A stretch of DNA of 64,000 nt from Longimicrobiales bacterium (GTDB lineage Bacteria > Gemmatimonadota > Gemmatimonadetes > Longimicrobiales > Gaopeijiaceae), in the NCBI GenBank assembly GCA_958296005.1, contig CATQHQ010000002.1, positions 1,237,501-1,301,500 of the forward strand. The letters are read 5' to 3'. How positions within the stretch are numbered: position 1 is the stretch's first letter; each line of letters begins with the position of its first letter. The position numbers and the translations under genes were made by a program. The notes under the pieces were generated by a model, which saw nothing but the letters and a program-made list of their open reading frames with translations, searched no databases and was not told the DNA's origin. This document shows positions 46,523 to 56,044 of the stretch, one piece after another.

Positions 46523-47481
46523 AGCCGCGCACACTCGACTTCCGCGCCGCCGCGGGTCGGGTGCGGCCGCTGGCGTGGCGAACGCCGGTAGTTCCGTTGG
46601 CCGTCGCCGGTCGGACCGCGAGAGGGTCCTCCTCCAGCCCCGTCTTCCTCAAGCTGGAGTCGCTGCAGCGCACCGGTTCCTTCAAGATGAGAGGCGCCGC
46701 CAACCGCCTCGCCAAGCTGTCGCCGGAAGAGCGGACCCGGGGCGTGGTCGCCGCTTCCTCGGGAAACCACGCCCGGGCGGTCGCGGAGGCGTGCCGACTG
46801 CTGGGCATCCCAGCGACGGTGTGCGTGCCCGAGTGGGTGGACCCGCTGAAGCTGAGGGCGATCCAGGCGGCGGGGGCGCGGGTCGTCCTGGCCGGCCCCA
46901 CCTACGACGACGCCGAGGCACGGGCCGCCGCACTGACCGACGACGAGGGCCTCGCCCCGATCCACCCTTTCGACGACTTGGACGTCATCGAGGGGCAGGG
47001 AACCGTGGGCACCGAGATCGTGGAGCAGCTTCCAGGGGTGGAGGAGGTGGTCGTGCCCCTCTCCGGCGGCGGGCTGGTGGCCGGCGTCGGGCTGGCGGTC
47101 CGGGAGCACGGCGTCCGGGTGGTGGCGGTCTCCGCCGAGCGCGCGTCCGTCATGCACGTCAGCTTGCTGAAGGGCCGGCCCGTCCAGGTCCCCGAAGAGG
47201 AGACCGTGGCATCGGCGCTCTCTGGAGGAATCGGCATGGAGAACCGCTTCTCCTTCGATATCGTCCGGGAAGTCGTGGACGAGCACGTGATCGTCTCGGA
47301 GGACGCGATCCGCAGTGCGATGACCCGAGCGTTCACCGAGTGCCGGTTGGTGGTGGAAGGGGGCGGGGCGGTGGGCTTGGCGGCACTCCGGTCGGGGTAC
47401 GAGCCCCGGGGCACCGCGGCCGTGGTCGTCTCGGGAGGGAACATCGCGTCGGAGGTGGTGTCCGATCTAGTGACATCGTAG
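46519..47481 (+). CDS. Threonine dehydratase / serine racemase-like PLP enzyme
   Basis: A 320-residue fold-type II PLP enzyme. The cofactor lysine lies in 'GSFKMRGAANRL', the phosphate loop in 'LSGGGLVAGVG', and 'VAASSGNHARAVAEACRLLG' is the conserved substrate-binding segment. It resembles catabolic threonine dehydratase (TdcB) without the regulatory domain of IlvA, or serine racemase. The start is unclear: family alignment needs the N-terminal 'DFRAAAGRVRPLAWRTP', which requires CTG 46519 (overlapping the previous stop as CTGA); GTG 46561 would truncate it. The gene's last ~50 bases are also present in the inverted copy at 54 kb. Confidence 0.85.
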   Translation: MKPRTLDFRAAAGRVRPLAWRTPVVPLAVAGRTARGSSSSPVFLKLESLQRTGSFKMRGAANRLAKLSPEERTRGVVAASSGNHARAVAEACRLLGIPATVCVPEWVDPLKLRAIQAAGARVVLAGPTYDDAEARAAALTDDEGLAPIHPFDDLDVIEGQGTVGTEIVEQLPGVEEVVVPLSGGGLVAGVGLAVREHGVRVVAVSAERASVMHVSLLKGRPVQVPEEETVASALSGGIGMENRFSFDIVREVVDEHVIVSEDAIRSAMTRAFTECRLVVEGGGAVGLAALRSGYEPRGTAAVVVSGGNIASEVVSDLVTS

Positions 47482-47632
47482 CGCTTGGCTATGATCACCG
47501 AGCCGGAAAGTGCGTAACGTCGTCCGCTGCACAAGGAGGACACCGAGATGTTCAAGCGAGGTTCCGAGTCCCTGGCTAGGGTCGTCGCCGTCACCTCCTG
47601 TCTCGTCTTCGGGTTCTTCCTGACCGGATGCG
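47428..47632 (+). repeat. Inverted repeat, left copy
   Basis: About 205 bases that recur in reverse orientation at 53861-54068. The repeat covers the last ~50 bases of the dehydratase gene, the gap, the ribosome site AAGGAGG (47533-47539) and the signal peptide of the next lipoprotein. A 50-base block (47578-47627) is identical in both copies. Because the dehydratase is complete here, this is the likely source copy. Confidence 0.85.
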
Positions 47633-48737
47633 ACCGCGCTCCCGCGGTGGTTGAACATCCAACCCGTCCCAACCTGCCGCCGCCGACTGCCGTTCCGATC
47701 GTCCCCGACTCAGTGCCAATAGGCTTGTCGCCGGATCGCCTTGCAGCTTGGACGGCTGCACGGCACAGCCTTGAGGACGCGGAGGTCCTGTACCGACTTG
47801 GGGTGCTGGAGGGAGAGGGGCCGGAGGTATTCGGTGAGATTGCTGATGTGGTGATAAGCCCCGACAATCATCTCTTCGTTCTGGACGGGCAGGCCCAGGT
47901 CGTGCGGATATTTGATCCGACTGGCGATTTCATGGACGAGTTTGGTGGCGAGGGCGACGGGCCTGAGGAACTGCGGGGGGCCTACTCGATCGCAATCGAA
48001 TCGTCGGGTGCCGTCTTGGTCGTCGCTGGACGTCAAGTCAAGGTCTTCGGTCCTACCGAAATGGGGTACAGATTTCTTGAGTCCCGTCCTGTGCCGCTTG
48101 CCGGCGGGACGGCATGCATGACCAAATCAGAACGCCTAATCGTCGCTGGTACCGACACCAGGGCAGACCGCAACGTGTTGTTTCATGAAGTTTCTCCTCG
48201 GATTGGTGAGCCAGTCAGGAGTTTTGGCTTAGGCTATGTTGACTCGTCGGCGTTTGTTCGCTTTATGATGGCTGTCCTCAGTCCGATAGCTTGCACATAC
48301 TACATGGGAACGGAGTCGGTGACTCACGCGCGTTTCGCTCCCTGAGTTACGTGCGCCTGTTGAAGGTTGCCGATGGCTCCGTCTCGTGGACGGCTCGATT
48401 GACGGATCATCGTCAGATGCATATGGAGGGAACCGCAACTAACTTTACAATGGGTCAGGGCGGTCCCTCCGATGAAATCGTAACGCTGTCGCCGTATCTC
48501 GAGTCTCATGTACTGTTGCAGGTTGAACGGTTTGAGGGGATGGAACAAGGGGATGAGGGCAGACCCGAGTCAACCATGGATACGTATCTACTTGACTTGC
48601 CATCCGGAAGGGGCGCAAAAGTGGCGACAGACCTCCCGCAGGTTGTGGGAACCAATGCGAGTCAGTACGCGGTAGTAAGCACCGATCCATATCCCCAGAT
48701 AGAGCTTCGTGTTATTGGCACCGTGGAGGAACGCTAG
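47548..48737 (+). pseudogene. 6-bladed beta-propeller lipoprotein, frameshifted
   Basis: The signal peptide ('LARVVAVTSCLVFGFFLTGC') has a lipobox Cys. The body has propeller-like strands ('VISPDNHLFVLDGQAQVVRI', 'SGAVLVVAGRQVKVFG'), similar to 6-bladed beta-propeller (NHL-like) proteins. The first frame ends at 48345, but family-like sequence goes on in another frame from about 48330 ('LKVADGSVSWTARLTDHRQM') to 48737. A one- or two-base indel near 48300-48345 explains this. It may be a true pseudogene or an assembly error. AAGGAGG lies eight bases before ATG 47548. Confidence 0.65.
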
Positions 48738-49120
48738 TAATCTCGCCCAGGCGTGTAGCGCCGACGATCCCGACGACATGGCAGGAAGGGGTCGAATGGT
48801 GGGCTTGCCCACTCTACTAGTTGGGCTACGAGCCCGCGGGCGTTGCGGCCGTGATCATCTCCGAAGGGGAACCTCGACCCGGCGACGCAAGCTCGAGGTG
48901 CGCAGAAGCTGGAAGCCAGCCGGCGCACCAGCCGTCGGAGCCGCATCCACCCCGACCTCGAGGCGAGGGGCAGGGAGGTGGCGCCCCGGCGCGTCACTCC
49001 CCTCCTGCGGAAAGAGGGATCGGTAATCCCAGTTGCGCATCCACGGGAGGGGTGGTATCGTCCCCACACCAAGCTGTCTCCCGCCAACCATAACTTGCGC
49101 ACCCACCGCCGGCAGACCCG
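48738..49120. other. 383-base gene-free stretch with a tRNA-like fragment
   Basis: No coding frame is supported. At 48808-48835, read on the minus strand, the sequence GGGCTCGTAGCCCAACTAG followed by TAGAGTGG resembles the first third of a tRNA (acceptor strand and D-arm); no anticodon or T-arm follows in order. It may be a tRNA end left by an integration event. The rest shows no clear promoter or terminator. Confidence 0.35.
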
Positions 49121-51364
49121 ATGAGTGACACGGTATTCAAAACCACCATTGCCGATGTGCGGTCCTTGATCGGGGACATCGGCTCCGGCGTCATAGGGCT
49201 GCCGGACATCCAGCGACCGTTTGTATGGCCCAATCAGAAAGTGCGCGACCTGTTCGACTCCATGTATCGCGGCTACCCCGTGGGCTACTTGGTGTTTTGG
49301 AAGAACGGATCGCCCAGCGACCGAACCATCGGCGTGGGCGGCGAGCGGCGGTCGCCCGAAATAGTAATCGTAGACGGCCAGCAACGGCTGACTTGCCTGT
49401 ACGCGGTCGTCAAGGGCGTGCCCGTGGTCGACAAGAACTGGAAGCAACGTACGATACGCATCGCCTTCAATCCGTTGGAGGAACGGTTTGAGGTCGCCGA
49501 CGCCGCCATTCGTCGGGACAAGTCGTTCATCGCCGACATCTCCGTAATCTGGACCGACAACATATTTTCGGTGGCCAACGACTACTTGAATGGGTTGAGT
49601 TCAACTCGAACCGTCGGCAGGGACACGGTGGTCTGGATTCAGCATGCGATTCAGAAACTGTCCTCTCTCCAGCAGTTCTCTTTCACGGTCCTCGAACTAG
49701 GGGCGGGCGTCCCGGAAGAGGCCGTGTCCGACGTGTTCGTGCGCATCAACAGCAAAGGCACTCCGCTGATCCAGGCGGACTTCATCTTGACGCTGATGTC
49801 CGTGTTTCGGGAGGAGGCCCGGAGGCAGTTGGAAGAGTTCTGCCGATCGGCCAAGGAGCCGTCGGAGAGTCGTTTGTCACCCTACAATCACTTCATTCAA
49901 CCGGACCCGTCACAACTCCTGCGCGTGACCGTCGGCGTGGCGTTCAAACGGGCGCGCCTTCGGCACGTCTACTCGATACTGCGAGGAAAGGACCTGGAGA
50001 CGGGTCGGTTCAGCGAAGCGCGGCGTGCGACCCAGTTCGATAAACTGCAGCGCGTACAGGAGCAGACGTTGTCCGCCCATTCTTGGCACGACTTCATGGA
50101 CTGCCTTCGGACGGCAGGCTTTCGCCACGGCAAGATGATCAGCTCGGACAACAACCTACTGTTCTCGTACATACTGTACTTGATCGGACGAAACGAGCAC
50201 GGGGTGGACAAAGATGTGCTTCGCGAGACCATTGCCCGTTGGTTCTTCATGTCCGCCGTTACCGGTCGATTTAGCGGATCGCCCGAGTCGGCCATGGAGT
50301 CCGACTTGGCGCGTCTGCGAGATGCCCGGGACGCAACGGGCTTTGTCGGCATACTGAGGGGCATTTGCGGGATTGCACTGACTCACGATTTCTGGAAGGT
50401 GACGCTGCCGAACGACCTAGCCACGTCGTCGTCCCGCAGTCCTTCTCTGCATGCATACAACGCCGCCTTGGTCTTGCTCGACGCGCCCGTGTTGTTTTCG
50501 ACGACCAAGATGTCGGACGTGCTTGATCCAGAGGTTCGCATCGACGATCGAATCGAGAGGCATCACTTGTTCTCCAAGCGGCACCTACGCGCCCTTGGCA
50601 TCATGGACACGCGGAACACGAACCAGATTGCCAACTATGCGTACATGACAACCGCGGACCACGAACGGCTTTCGGTTGGAGCACCGGCCAGCGGCTTGCC
50701 CGCCATAAAGGAACGCGTCGGTCAGGATGCGCTTGAGACTATGTACCGTTATCACGCGCTTCCAGAGGACTGGGAACAACTCGGATATGCGACGTTTCTT
50801 GAGAAGCGCCGCGAGATGATCGCCGAAGTCATCCATGCAGGTTGGAAGAAGCTGGCGGGGGGCCAGGGCGTTGAGCCGGATCACGGCGAGGACGACTTGA
50901 ACAGAATGATCAGTGTGGGCGAATCCGATGGTGTGGAGTTCAAGTCCACGCTCCGGATCAACCTGCACACAAGGAAGAGGGATGCACGTATTGAGCTTGG
51001 CGTGTTGAAGACGCTTGCTGCGTTCCTGAACACCAACGGCGGCGAACTGATCATCGGAGTGGCGGACGATGGCACGCCGGTCGGCATCGCCGAGGACGGT
51101 TTCGCCAACGAGGACAAGATGGTTCTACATCTCGTCAACCTCGTCAACGACCGACTGGGGCCGGAAGCCTGGCTGGAGATGAACTCCCATTTCAAGGACT
51201 ACAAGGCGGTTCGCGTGTTGACTGTACGTTGCCGGAGGTCGTCGCAACCCGTGTACGTCAAGGATGGCAACGAGCAACGGTTCTATATAAGAACGGGGCC
51301 ATCCAGTCAGGAGTTGAACGGGAAGCAGATCGTGAACTACGTGAGCAACAAGTTCCCGCGCTGA
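49121..51364 (+). CDS. DUF262-HNH-AlbA_2 fusion protein (putative phage-defence nuclease)
   Basis: A 747-residue protein with three parts. The N-terminal DUF262 (GmrS/ParB-like) domain has 'LPDIQRPFVW' (27-36) and the nucleotide-site motif 'VDGQQRL' (84-90). A His-Me/HNH-type nuclease follows ('ERHHLFSKRHLRALGI' at ~479-494, with Asn residues in 'NTNQIANYAYMTTADHERLS'), as in DUF1524. The C-terminal ~155 residues are an AlbA_2/Schlafen-type domain ('ESDGVEFKSTL', 'AFLNTNGGELIIGVADDGTP'). DUF262 nucleases such as GmrSD, BrxU and SspE restrict phage DNA. The gene is alone and is less GC-rich by eye than its neighbours, suggesting transfer. The AlbA_2 addition is unusual. Confidence 0.8.
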   Translation: MSDTVFKTTIADVRSLIGDIGSGVIGLPDIQRPFVWPNQKVRDLFDSMYRGYPVGYLVFWKNGSPSDRTIGVGGERRSPEIVIVDGQQRLTCLYAVVKGVPVVDKNWKQRTIRIAFNPLEERFEVADAAIRRDKSFIADISVIWTDNIFSVANDYLNGLSSTRTVGRDTVVWIQHAIQKLSSLQQFSFTVLELGAGVPEEAVSDVFVRINSKGTPLIQADFILTLMSVFREEARRQLEEFCRSAKEPSESRLSPYNHFIQPDPSQLLRVTVGVAFKRARLRHVYSILRGKDLETGRFSEARRATQFDKLQRVQEQTLSAHSWHDFMDCLRTAGFRHGKMISSDNNLLFSYILYLIGRNEHGVDKDVLRETIARWFFMSAVTGRFSGSPESAMESDLARLRDARDATGFVGILRGICGIALTHDFWKVTLPNDLATSSSRSPSLHAYNAALVLLDAPVLFSTTKMSDVLDPEVRIDDRIERHHLFSKRHLRALGIMDTRNTNQIANYAYMTTADHERLSVGAPASGLPAIKERVGQDALETMYRYHALPEDWEQLGYATFLEKRREMIAEVIHAGWKKLAGGQGVEPDHGEDDLNRMISVGESDGVEFKSTLRINLHTRKRDARIELGVLKTLAAFLNTNGGELIIGVADDGTPVGIAEDGFANEDKMVLHLVNLVNDRLGPEAWLEMNSHFKDYKAVRVLTVRCRRSSQPVYVKDGNEQRFYIRTGPSSQELNGKQIVNYVSNKFPR

Positions 51365-51402
51365 CGGCACCGGCGCACGCGGTGCAGACTCCGATCCTCC
51401 TC

Positions 51403-53948
51403 TTACCGCACCCGCGCCACGATCACCCGGGCGACGCCTCCCGTTACTCGGACCTCCACCTCGATCCCGTCGCCCTGGCCGTCGGACTCGAACTCGTGGA
51501 ATCGGATGCCGGCCGGGGCTAGTCCGCCTCTGTAGACGGCGCTTTTGAACGGCGCGGGGGCGGGGCCGGTGACGGGCCATGGGTAGAGTCCGTCGGGTTG
51601 GGACTGGGGTCGCAGGAGCTCGTGGGTCGCAGAAGGGAAGTCGTAGGTGGTGAACGAGCGAGCTGGCTGAGGCGCGCCGGTGCCGCTGAGCATCATCGCC
51701 GTCGCGTACTCCTCGATCAGCGCCGCCATGGACTGCCCGGTGACGGCCCTGATGCCGTCGGCGCCGGGTGTACAGTGAGCGAGTCGTTCAGAGCGGCGAA
51801 GAGGGCGGCCTCGGTCAGCTCCGCCGCGCCTCCGTAGGCGTCGCCCAGGAAGCGGTGGAAGTGCCACGACGTGCCGTAGTAGGTGTGGCCGTCCGCTGGG
51901 TCAGTGGTCAGCGAGTTGTATTCCTGCGTGTAGGACGACGTGGTCCGCGCCAGGCGGAGGAGCACCCCGTAGTTCTCGGGGAGGATGATCGAGCCGCTCC
52001 GGGGCGGGTAGGCGTCGCGGGTCAGCATGGCGCCCACGGCCACGCCGCCGACGGTCGCCATCGCCCGGCGAGAGGACACCTCCGCCGCGATCTCCGCACC
52101 GCCTTCCTCGATCCAGCTGGGGTGGAAGCCGACCTCGCGGGTGCGGAACCGGTGGTAGAGGGAGGTCACGTGCTTGAGTTCGTGGACCATCGTCGGCATC
52201 GCCTGGTAGTGGCCGTCGTCGGGCGCGCGCCCGATCGCGTGGAACTGAGCCGCGTTGAAGTACACCAGCTCCATCTGGTTGGAGGACGCGCACGTCGCCG
52301 CGTCGAAGAAGTCTCCAGACCAAACGAACGCCGCAAACCCCTCTGCCGCCGGAGAGATGAAGACGACGACCCGCCCGTCTCCGTTGATGTCCTGAACTCC
52401 GCCGAAGTAGTCTTCGATCGTCCCAGTGCCGTAGGCTTCGTAGTACTCCAGCACCCGTCGCACGTCCGCCTCGGCGACGGGGTTGTCGGCTCGCTGCACC
52501 GAGTCCTGGTAGATGGCCAGGTGGGCGTTGTAGGCGACGAGGCGAGCGCTGGTCGGAGTAGGAGCGGGAGGCGAGCACCGGTCGTCCCGGTCGGCGTCGT
52601 AGACGAAGATTCCGAGGCGGTCGGGCGGAAGCCCCAGCTGCGCCGCCACGGCGGGGCGGTCGGGTCCGGCGGGGCGCAGATCGGGAAGGACGGCGTCCCG
52701 GCCGAAGCGCGAACGCAGGTGCGCCGCCTCCTCGTGTAGGCGCGCGTGGAACCGAGAAGTGGCATCGGCTCGCCGGACAGCGGCTTCCAGCGACGGTAGA
52801 AGGCGCGGGGCGGGGCGGGGGAGACGGGCGACGGCTGCGGTTGCGGCCGTAGCGCCGGTCTCGGTGATCGTCGTCACCACCTCGGCGTAGGTCAGGTCGG
52901 TGGAGTAACTGGTTCGCACCACCCCGACCCGGTACCGGTCGCCCGCGCTTGCCGCCGGAAGGAACGGCGGACAGTCGGACGACCGCGTGGGGTTCGTCCG
53001 GTAGACATCGCCGGGCTCCAGCGACAGCGGCGCGTCGCACACCAGGAGGCTTAGGTCGCGGGTCGCTTCGTTTCCGCCTGAGTCGCGGACGTGAACGGTG
53101 AAGTCGCTGGCCCCCGGGGCTTCCGGCGTGCCCGAGATCACGCCGTCCGCCTCCAGCGCAAGGCCGGACGGCAGCGCGCCGTCCGTCAAGGACCAGACGA
53201 AGGGACTAGTTCCGCCTTTCGTCTCCAGCGCCGCCCGATAGGCGAGGGTGTGGCGCGCCTTGCGTAGGCGCGTGGTGCCGACGGCCAGCAGCGCCTCGGT
53301 CGCGGTGGCGACGAAGTCGGCCTCGAACGACGCTGAAGTCGCCCGCAACACCTGCTTGCCCTGGGCTTCGCCCAACGTCCACCGGGTGGACGCCTCGCCG
53401 TCCGCGCTGGTGACGGCTCGCCGGGGCGCGATCTGGCCTCCTCCCGAGATCACCTCGAAAAGCACTTCGACGCCAGGAATGGGGACTCCGCTCGCGTCGG
53501 CCACCCGAACGGTCGGCCGATTCGGCAGGACCGACGATGCGGGGGCCGTCAGGGAGTCCCCGGAGACCTTTGCGATGCTGGCGGGCCGCAGCTCCACCAC
53601 CAGCGACCCCGTGCCCGAAACCGCCTCGTGGGTGGCCCGGACCAGAGCCCGCCCTGGGCCCGTCACTGTGGCGAGTCCAGACGCCGACACCGTGGCGACC
53701 TGCTGGTCCCCCGAAGCCCACGACACCGCTGCGCCGGCGATCACGCTCCCTGCCGCGTCCAGGACCCGGGCGGAGTACTGCACGGTCCCGCCAACCGTCT
53801 CGGCGGTGGCGGACTCCGGCGTCACCACGACCTCGGCCGGGACCGGCGGCGCGGCGTCACCGCACCCGGTCAGGAAGAACCCGAAGACGAGACAGGAGGT
53901 GACGGCGACGACCCTGGCTATGAACTCGAAACCTCGCTTGAATATCAT
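51403..53948 (-). pseudogene. Ig-domain lipoprotein with HExxH metallopeptidase domain, frameshifted
   Basis: The signal peptide ('IARVVAVTSCLVFGFFLTGC') is nearly identical to that of the propeller lipoprotein at 47548. BIG2 and invasin-like Ig domains follow (about residues 35-330: 'TVRVADASGVPIPGVEVLFE', 'GTSPFVWSLTDGALPSGLAL'). The C-terminal part holds 'MVHELKHVTSLYHR', an HExxH zinc site, with 'WIEEGGAEIAAEV' supplying a likely third ligand, reminiscent of M30-type peptidases. The main frame ends at 51717, but the family-like end continues in another frame ('DGIRAVTGQSMAALIEEYAT') to 51403; one missing base in the C-run near 51760-51770 would restore it. Confidence 0.65.
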
Positions 53949-54068
53949 GGTGTCCTCCTTGTACAGCGAACGACGTTACGCACTCCCGGTTCGGTGGTCA
54001 TAGCCAAGCGCCACGATCCTGTCACTAGATCGGACACCAACTCCCGACGAGATGTTCCCTCCCGAGAC
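53861..54068 (-). repeat. Inverted repeat, right copy, with a dehydratase gene remnant
   Basis: The reverse-oriented copy of 47428-47632. Read on the minus strand it starts with a fragment of the dehydratase end ('VSGGNISSG', then out of frame), then the leader with AAGGAGG, then the lipoprotein signal peptide. The dehydratase piece has no gene body upstream; the gamma-glutamyltransferase gene lies there instead. So this copy was probably produced by duplication and inversion. Confidence 0.85.
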
Positions 54069-54102
54069 TACTCCGACGGGTCATCGCACTGTAGCGCCCC
54101 CG

Positions 54103-55851
54103 TCAGTACGCCATCGCATACGCTTCTCGGCGCGGGTCGGCTGCCGCCGTCAACGTCCCGTTCTCGTGGTCCACCACGATCATCTGGGCGCCTCCGAAGG
54201 TGGCCGTCCAGCCGTGGACGACCCGAACCTCGTGGCCCAGCGCCGCCAGCGCCGCCAGCACGTCGGACGGCACCCGGTCCTCAAAGTCCACCGCCAAGCT
54301 CCCGTAGCTGCGGAACCGGGGCGCCTCAATCGCCGCCTGGGGAGTCATGCCGAAGAGACTTCGGTTGTTCATGATCTGGATCAGGGACTGGACCTGGCTG
54401 TCGCCGCCTGGGGTGCCCAGCGTGAAAGCCAAGGCGCCGTCGTGGGTGGTGGCGAGCACCGGCGTCAGGGTGTGGTAGGGACGCTTGCCCGGCGCGACCA
54501 CGTTGGGGTGGCCCTCGTCCAGCGTATGGAGCGAGCCCCGGTTGTGGAGCACGACGCCGGTGACCGGCTCCAGGAGCCCGGAGCCGAAGCCGTGGAAGAG
54601 GCTCTGAATCCATGAAACGGCGTTGCCCCACTGGTCCACGGCGGTCAAGTACACGGTGTCGCCGGAATCGTCGAGGGCTTCGCCGGACGCTCGTGCGCCG
54701 TCGGCCCGCGGACCGATACCCGGTTCGACGCCTTCCGCCGCCGCGGCCGGATCGAAGAGCGTTGCCCGGGACGCCAGGTAGTCGGGGTCCAGCAGCTCGG
54801 CCACCGGGATCTCGGCGAACTCCGGGTCCGCGGCCCACTGGTCTCGATCGGCGAAGGCGAGCTTCTTCAGCTCGATCAGCGTGTGAAGGTATTCGGCGGC
54901 GTTGTGGCCCATCTCCTTCAAGGGGAGGTGGGCGGCCATGCCGCCGAGGGCGAGTTGCGCGATCCCCTGGGTGTTGGGCGGAAGGACGTGGAGCCGCGCG
55001 TCCAGATAGTCGCCCGAGAGGGGTTCCACCCAGGTGGATTCGTGGGCCAGGAAGTCCTCCGCCGTCACGGCGCCGCCCGCCGAGTCCAGAAACGCCGCCA
55101 ACCGCTGCGCCGTCTCTCCCTCGTAGAACCCGGCCTTCCCGCGTTGGCCGATGGCTCGCAGAGTGGCCGCCAGCGCCGGGTTGCGCAGCCGGGAACCCAC
55201 GGGAGGCGCATTGCCGCCGGGCAGGTAGAGCGCCTTGCCGTGCTCGTTGAGCGCCGAGCCCTGGGCCTCGAAGTCGGAGGCCAGCCGCGTGGAGACGGGG
55301 AAGCCGTCGTCGGCGTAGCGAACCGCCGGCGCCAGCAGCTCGGCCAGGTCGAGGGTTCCGAAGCGGGAGTGGGCGTCCACCCACGCGGCGACGGCACCGG
55401 GCACCGACACTGAAAGGGGTCCGGTCTCGGGAACCGCATCGTGGCCTTGGTCCAGGAAGAACCCGGGCGTCGCCTTGCTCCCGGCCCGCCCGCTGCCGTT
55501 GAGCGCGTGGACTGCGCCCGACTCGCCGTCGTAGAAGAGAGAGAACGCGTCGCCGCCCACGCCGTTCATGTGGGGCCGGACCACAGCCAGTACGCCTGCC
55601 ATGGCGAGCGCGGCGTCGGTGGCGTTGCCCCCTCTTCGGAGAACGTCGAGGCCCGCCGCCGCAGCCAAGGGGTGGCCCGCCGAGACGGCGCCCATGGTCC
55701 CGCGCACGTCCGGGTGGTTGGTCGCCGGAAACTCGGCAGTCTCTGGGTCGGCGACGTCGACGTCGGAAGCATCGGACGGCGGTGCGCAACCGGCCGCGAC
55801 CAGGGCGCCGCCGGCGAGGCTGGCGGCCAAAGCTCTCTGGAGGGTTCGCAT
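54103..55851 (-). CDS. ggt: Gamma-glutamyltransferase, lipoprotein form
   Basis: A 582-residue Ntn-hydrolase that breaks gamma-glutamyl bonds such as that of glutathione. It is made as a precursor that cuts itself before a threonine; here that Thr is in 'DDSGDTVYLTAVDQWGNAVS'. Also seen: 'GHPLAAAAGLDVLRRGGNAT' and 'VGGDAFSLFYD' in the large subunit, and 'GKRPYHTLTPVL' and 'GTPGGDSQVQ' in the small. The N-terminus has a lipobox ('LVAAGC'), so it is probably anchored in the envelope. The ATG lies at 55851. No promoter was recognised in the 193-base divergent gap. Confidence 0.92.
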   Translation of the reverse strand: MRTLQRALAASLAGGALVAAGCAPPSDASDVDVADPETAEFPATNHPDVRGTMGAVSAGHPLAAAAGLDVLRRGGNATDAALAMAGVLAVVRPHMNGVGGDAFSLFYDGESGAVHALNGSGRAGSKATPGFFLDQGHDAVPETGPLSVSVPGAVAAWVDAHSRFGTLDLAELLAPAVRYADDGFPVSTRLASDFEAQGSALNEHGKALYLPGGNAPPVGSRLRNPALAATLRAIGQRGKAGFYEGETAQRLAAFLDSAGGAVTAEDFLAHESTWVEPLSGDYLDARLHVLPPNTQGIAQLALGGMAAHLPLKEMGHNAAEYLHTLIELKKLAFADRDQWAADPEFAEIPVAELLDPDYLASRATLFDPAAAAEGVEPGIGPRADGARASGEALDDSGDTVYLTAVDQWGNAVSWIQSLFHGFGSGLLEPVTGVVLHNRGSLHTLDEGHPNVVAPGKRPYHTLTPVLATTHDGALAFTLGTPGGDSQVQSLIQIMNNRSLFGMTPQAAIEAPRFRSYGSLAVDFEDRVPSDVLAALAALGHEVRVVHGWTATFGGAQMIVVDHENGTLTAAADPRREAYAMAY

Positions 55852-56044
55852 CGGGCTCTCGGGGGTGGATGGGAGTGGGGGATGCTAGTGCCGAGCGGGC
55901 TGAACCGCCACCTGCGACCGACTGCGGAGCAGGGGTCTCTCGCCTTTGGCAACCCCGTTGACCGGAGCCGGAGCGGGGGCTAGCGTTGATCGACTCTGCG
56001 CCCCAACGCGCCCTTGAAGAAACGGCAGGATCGGTCCCGAGAGA

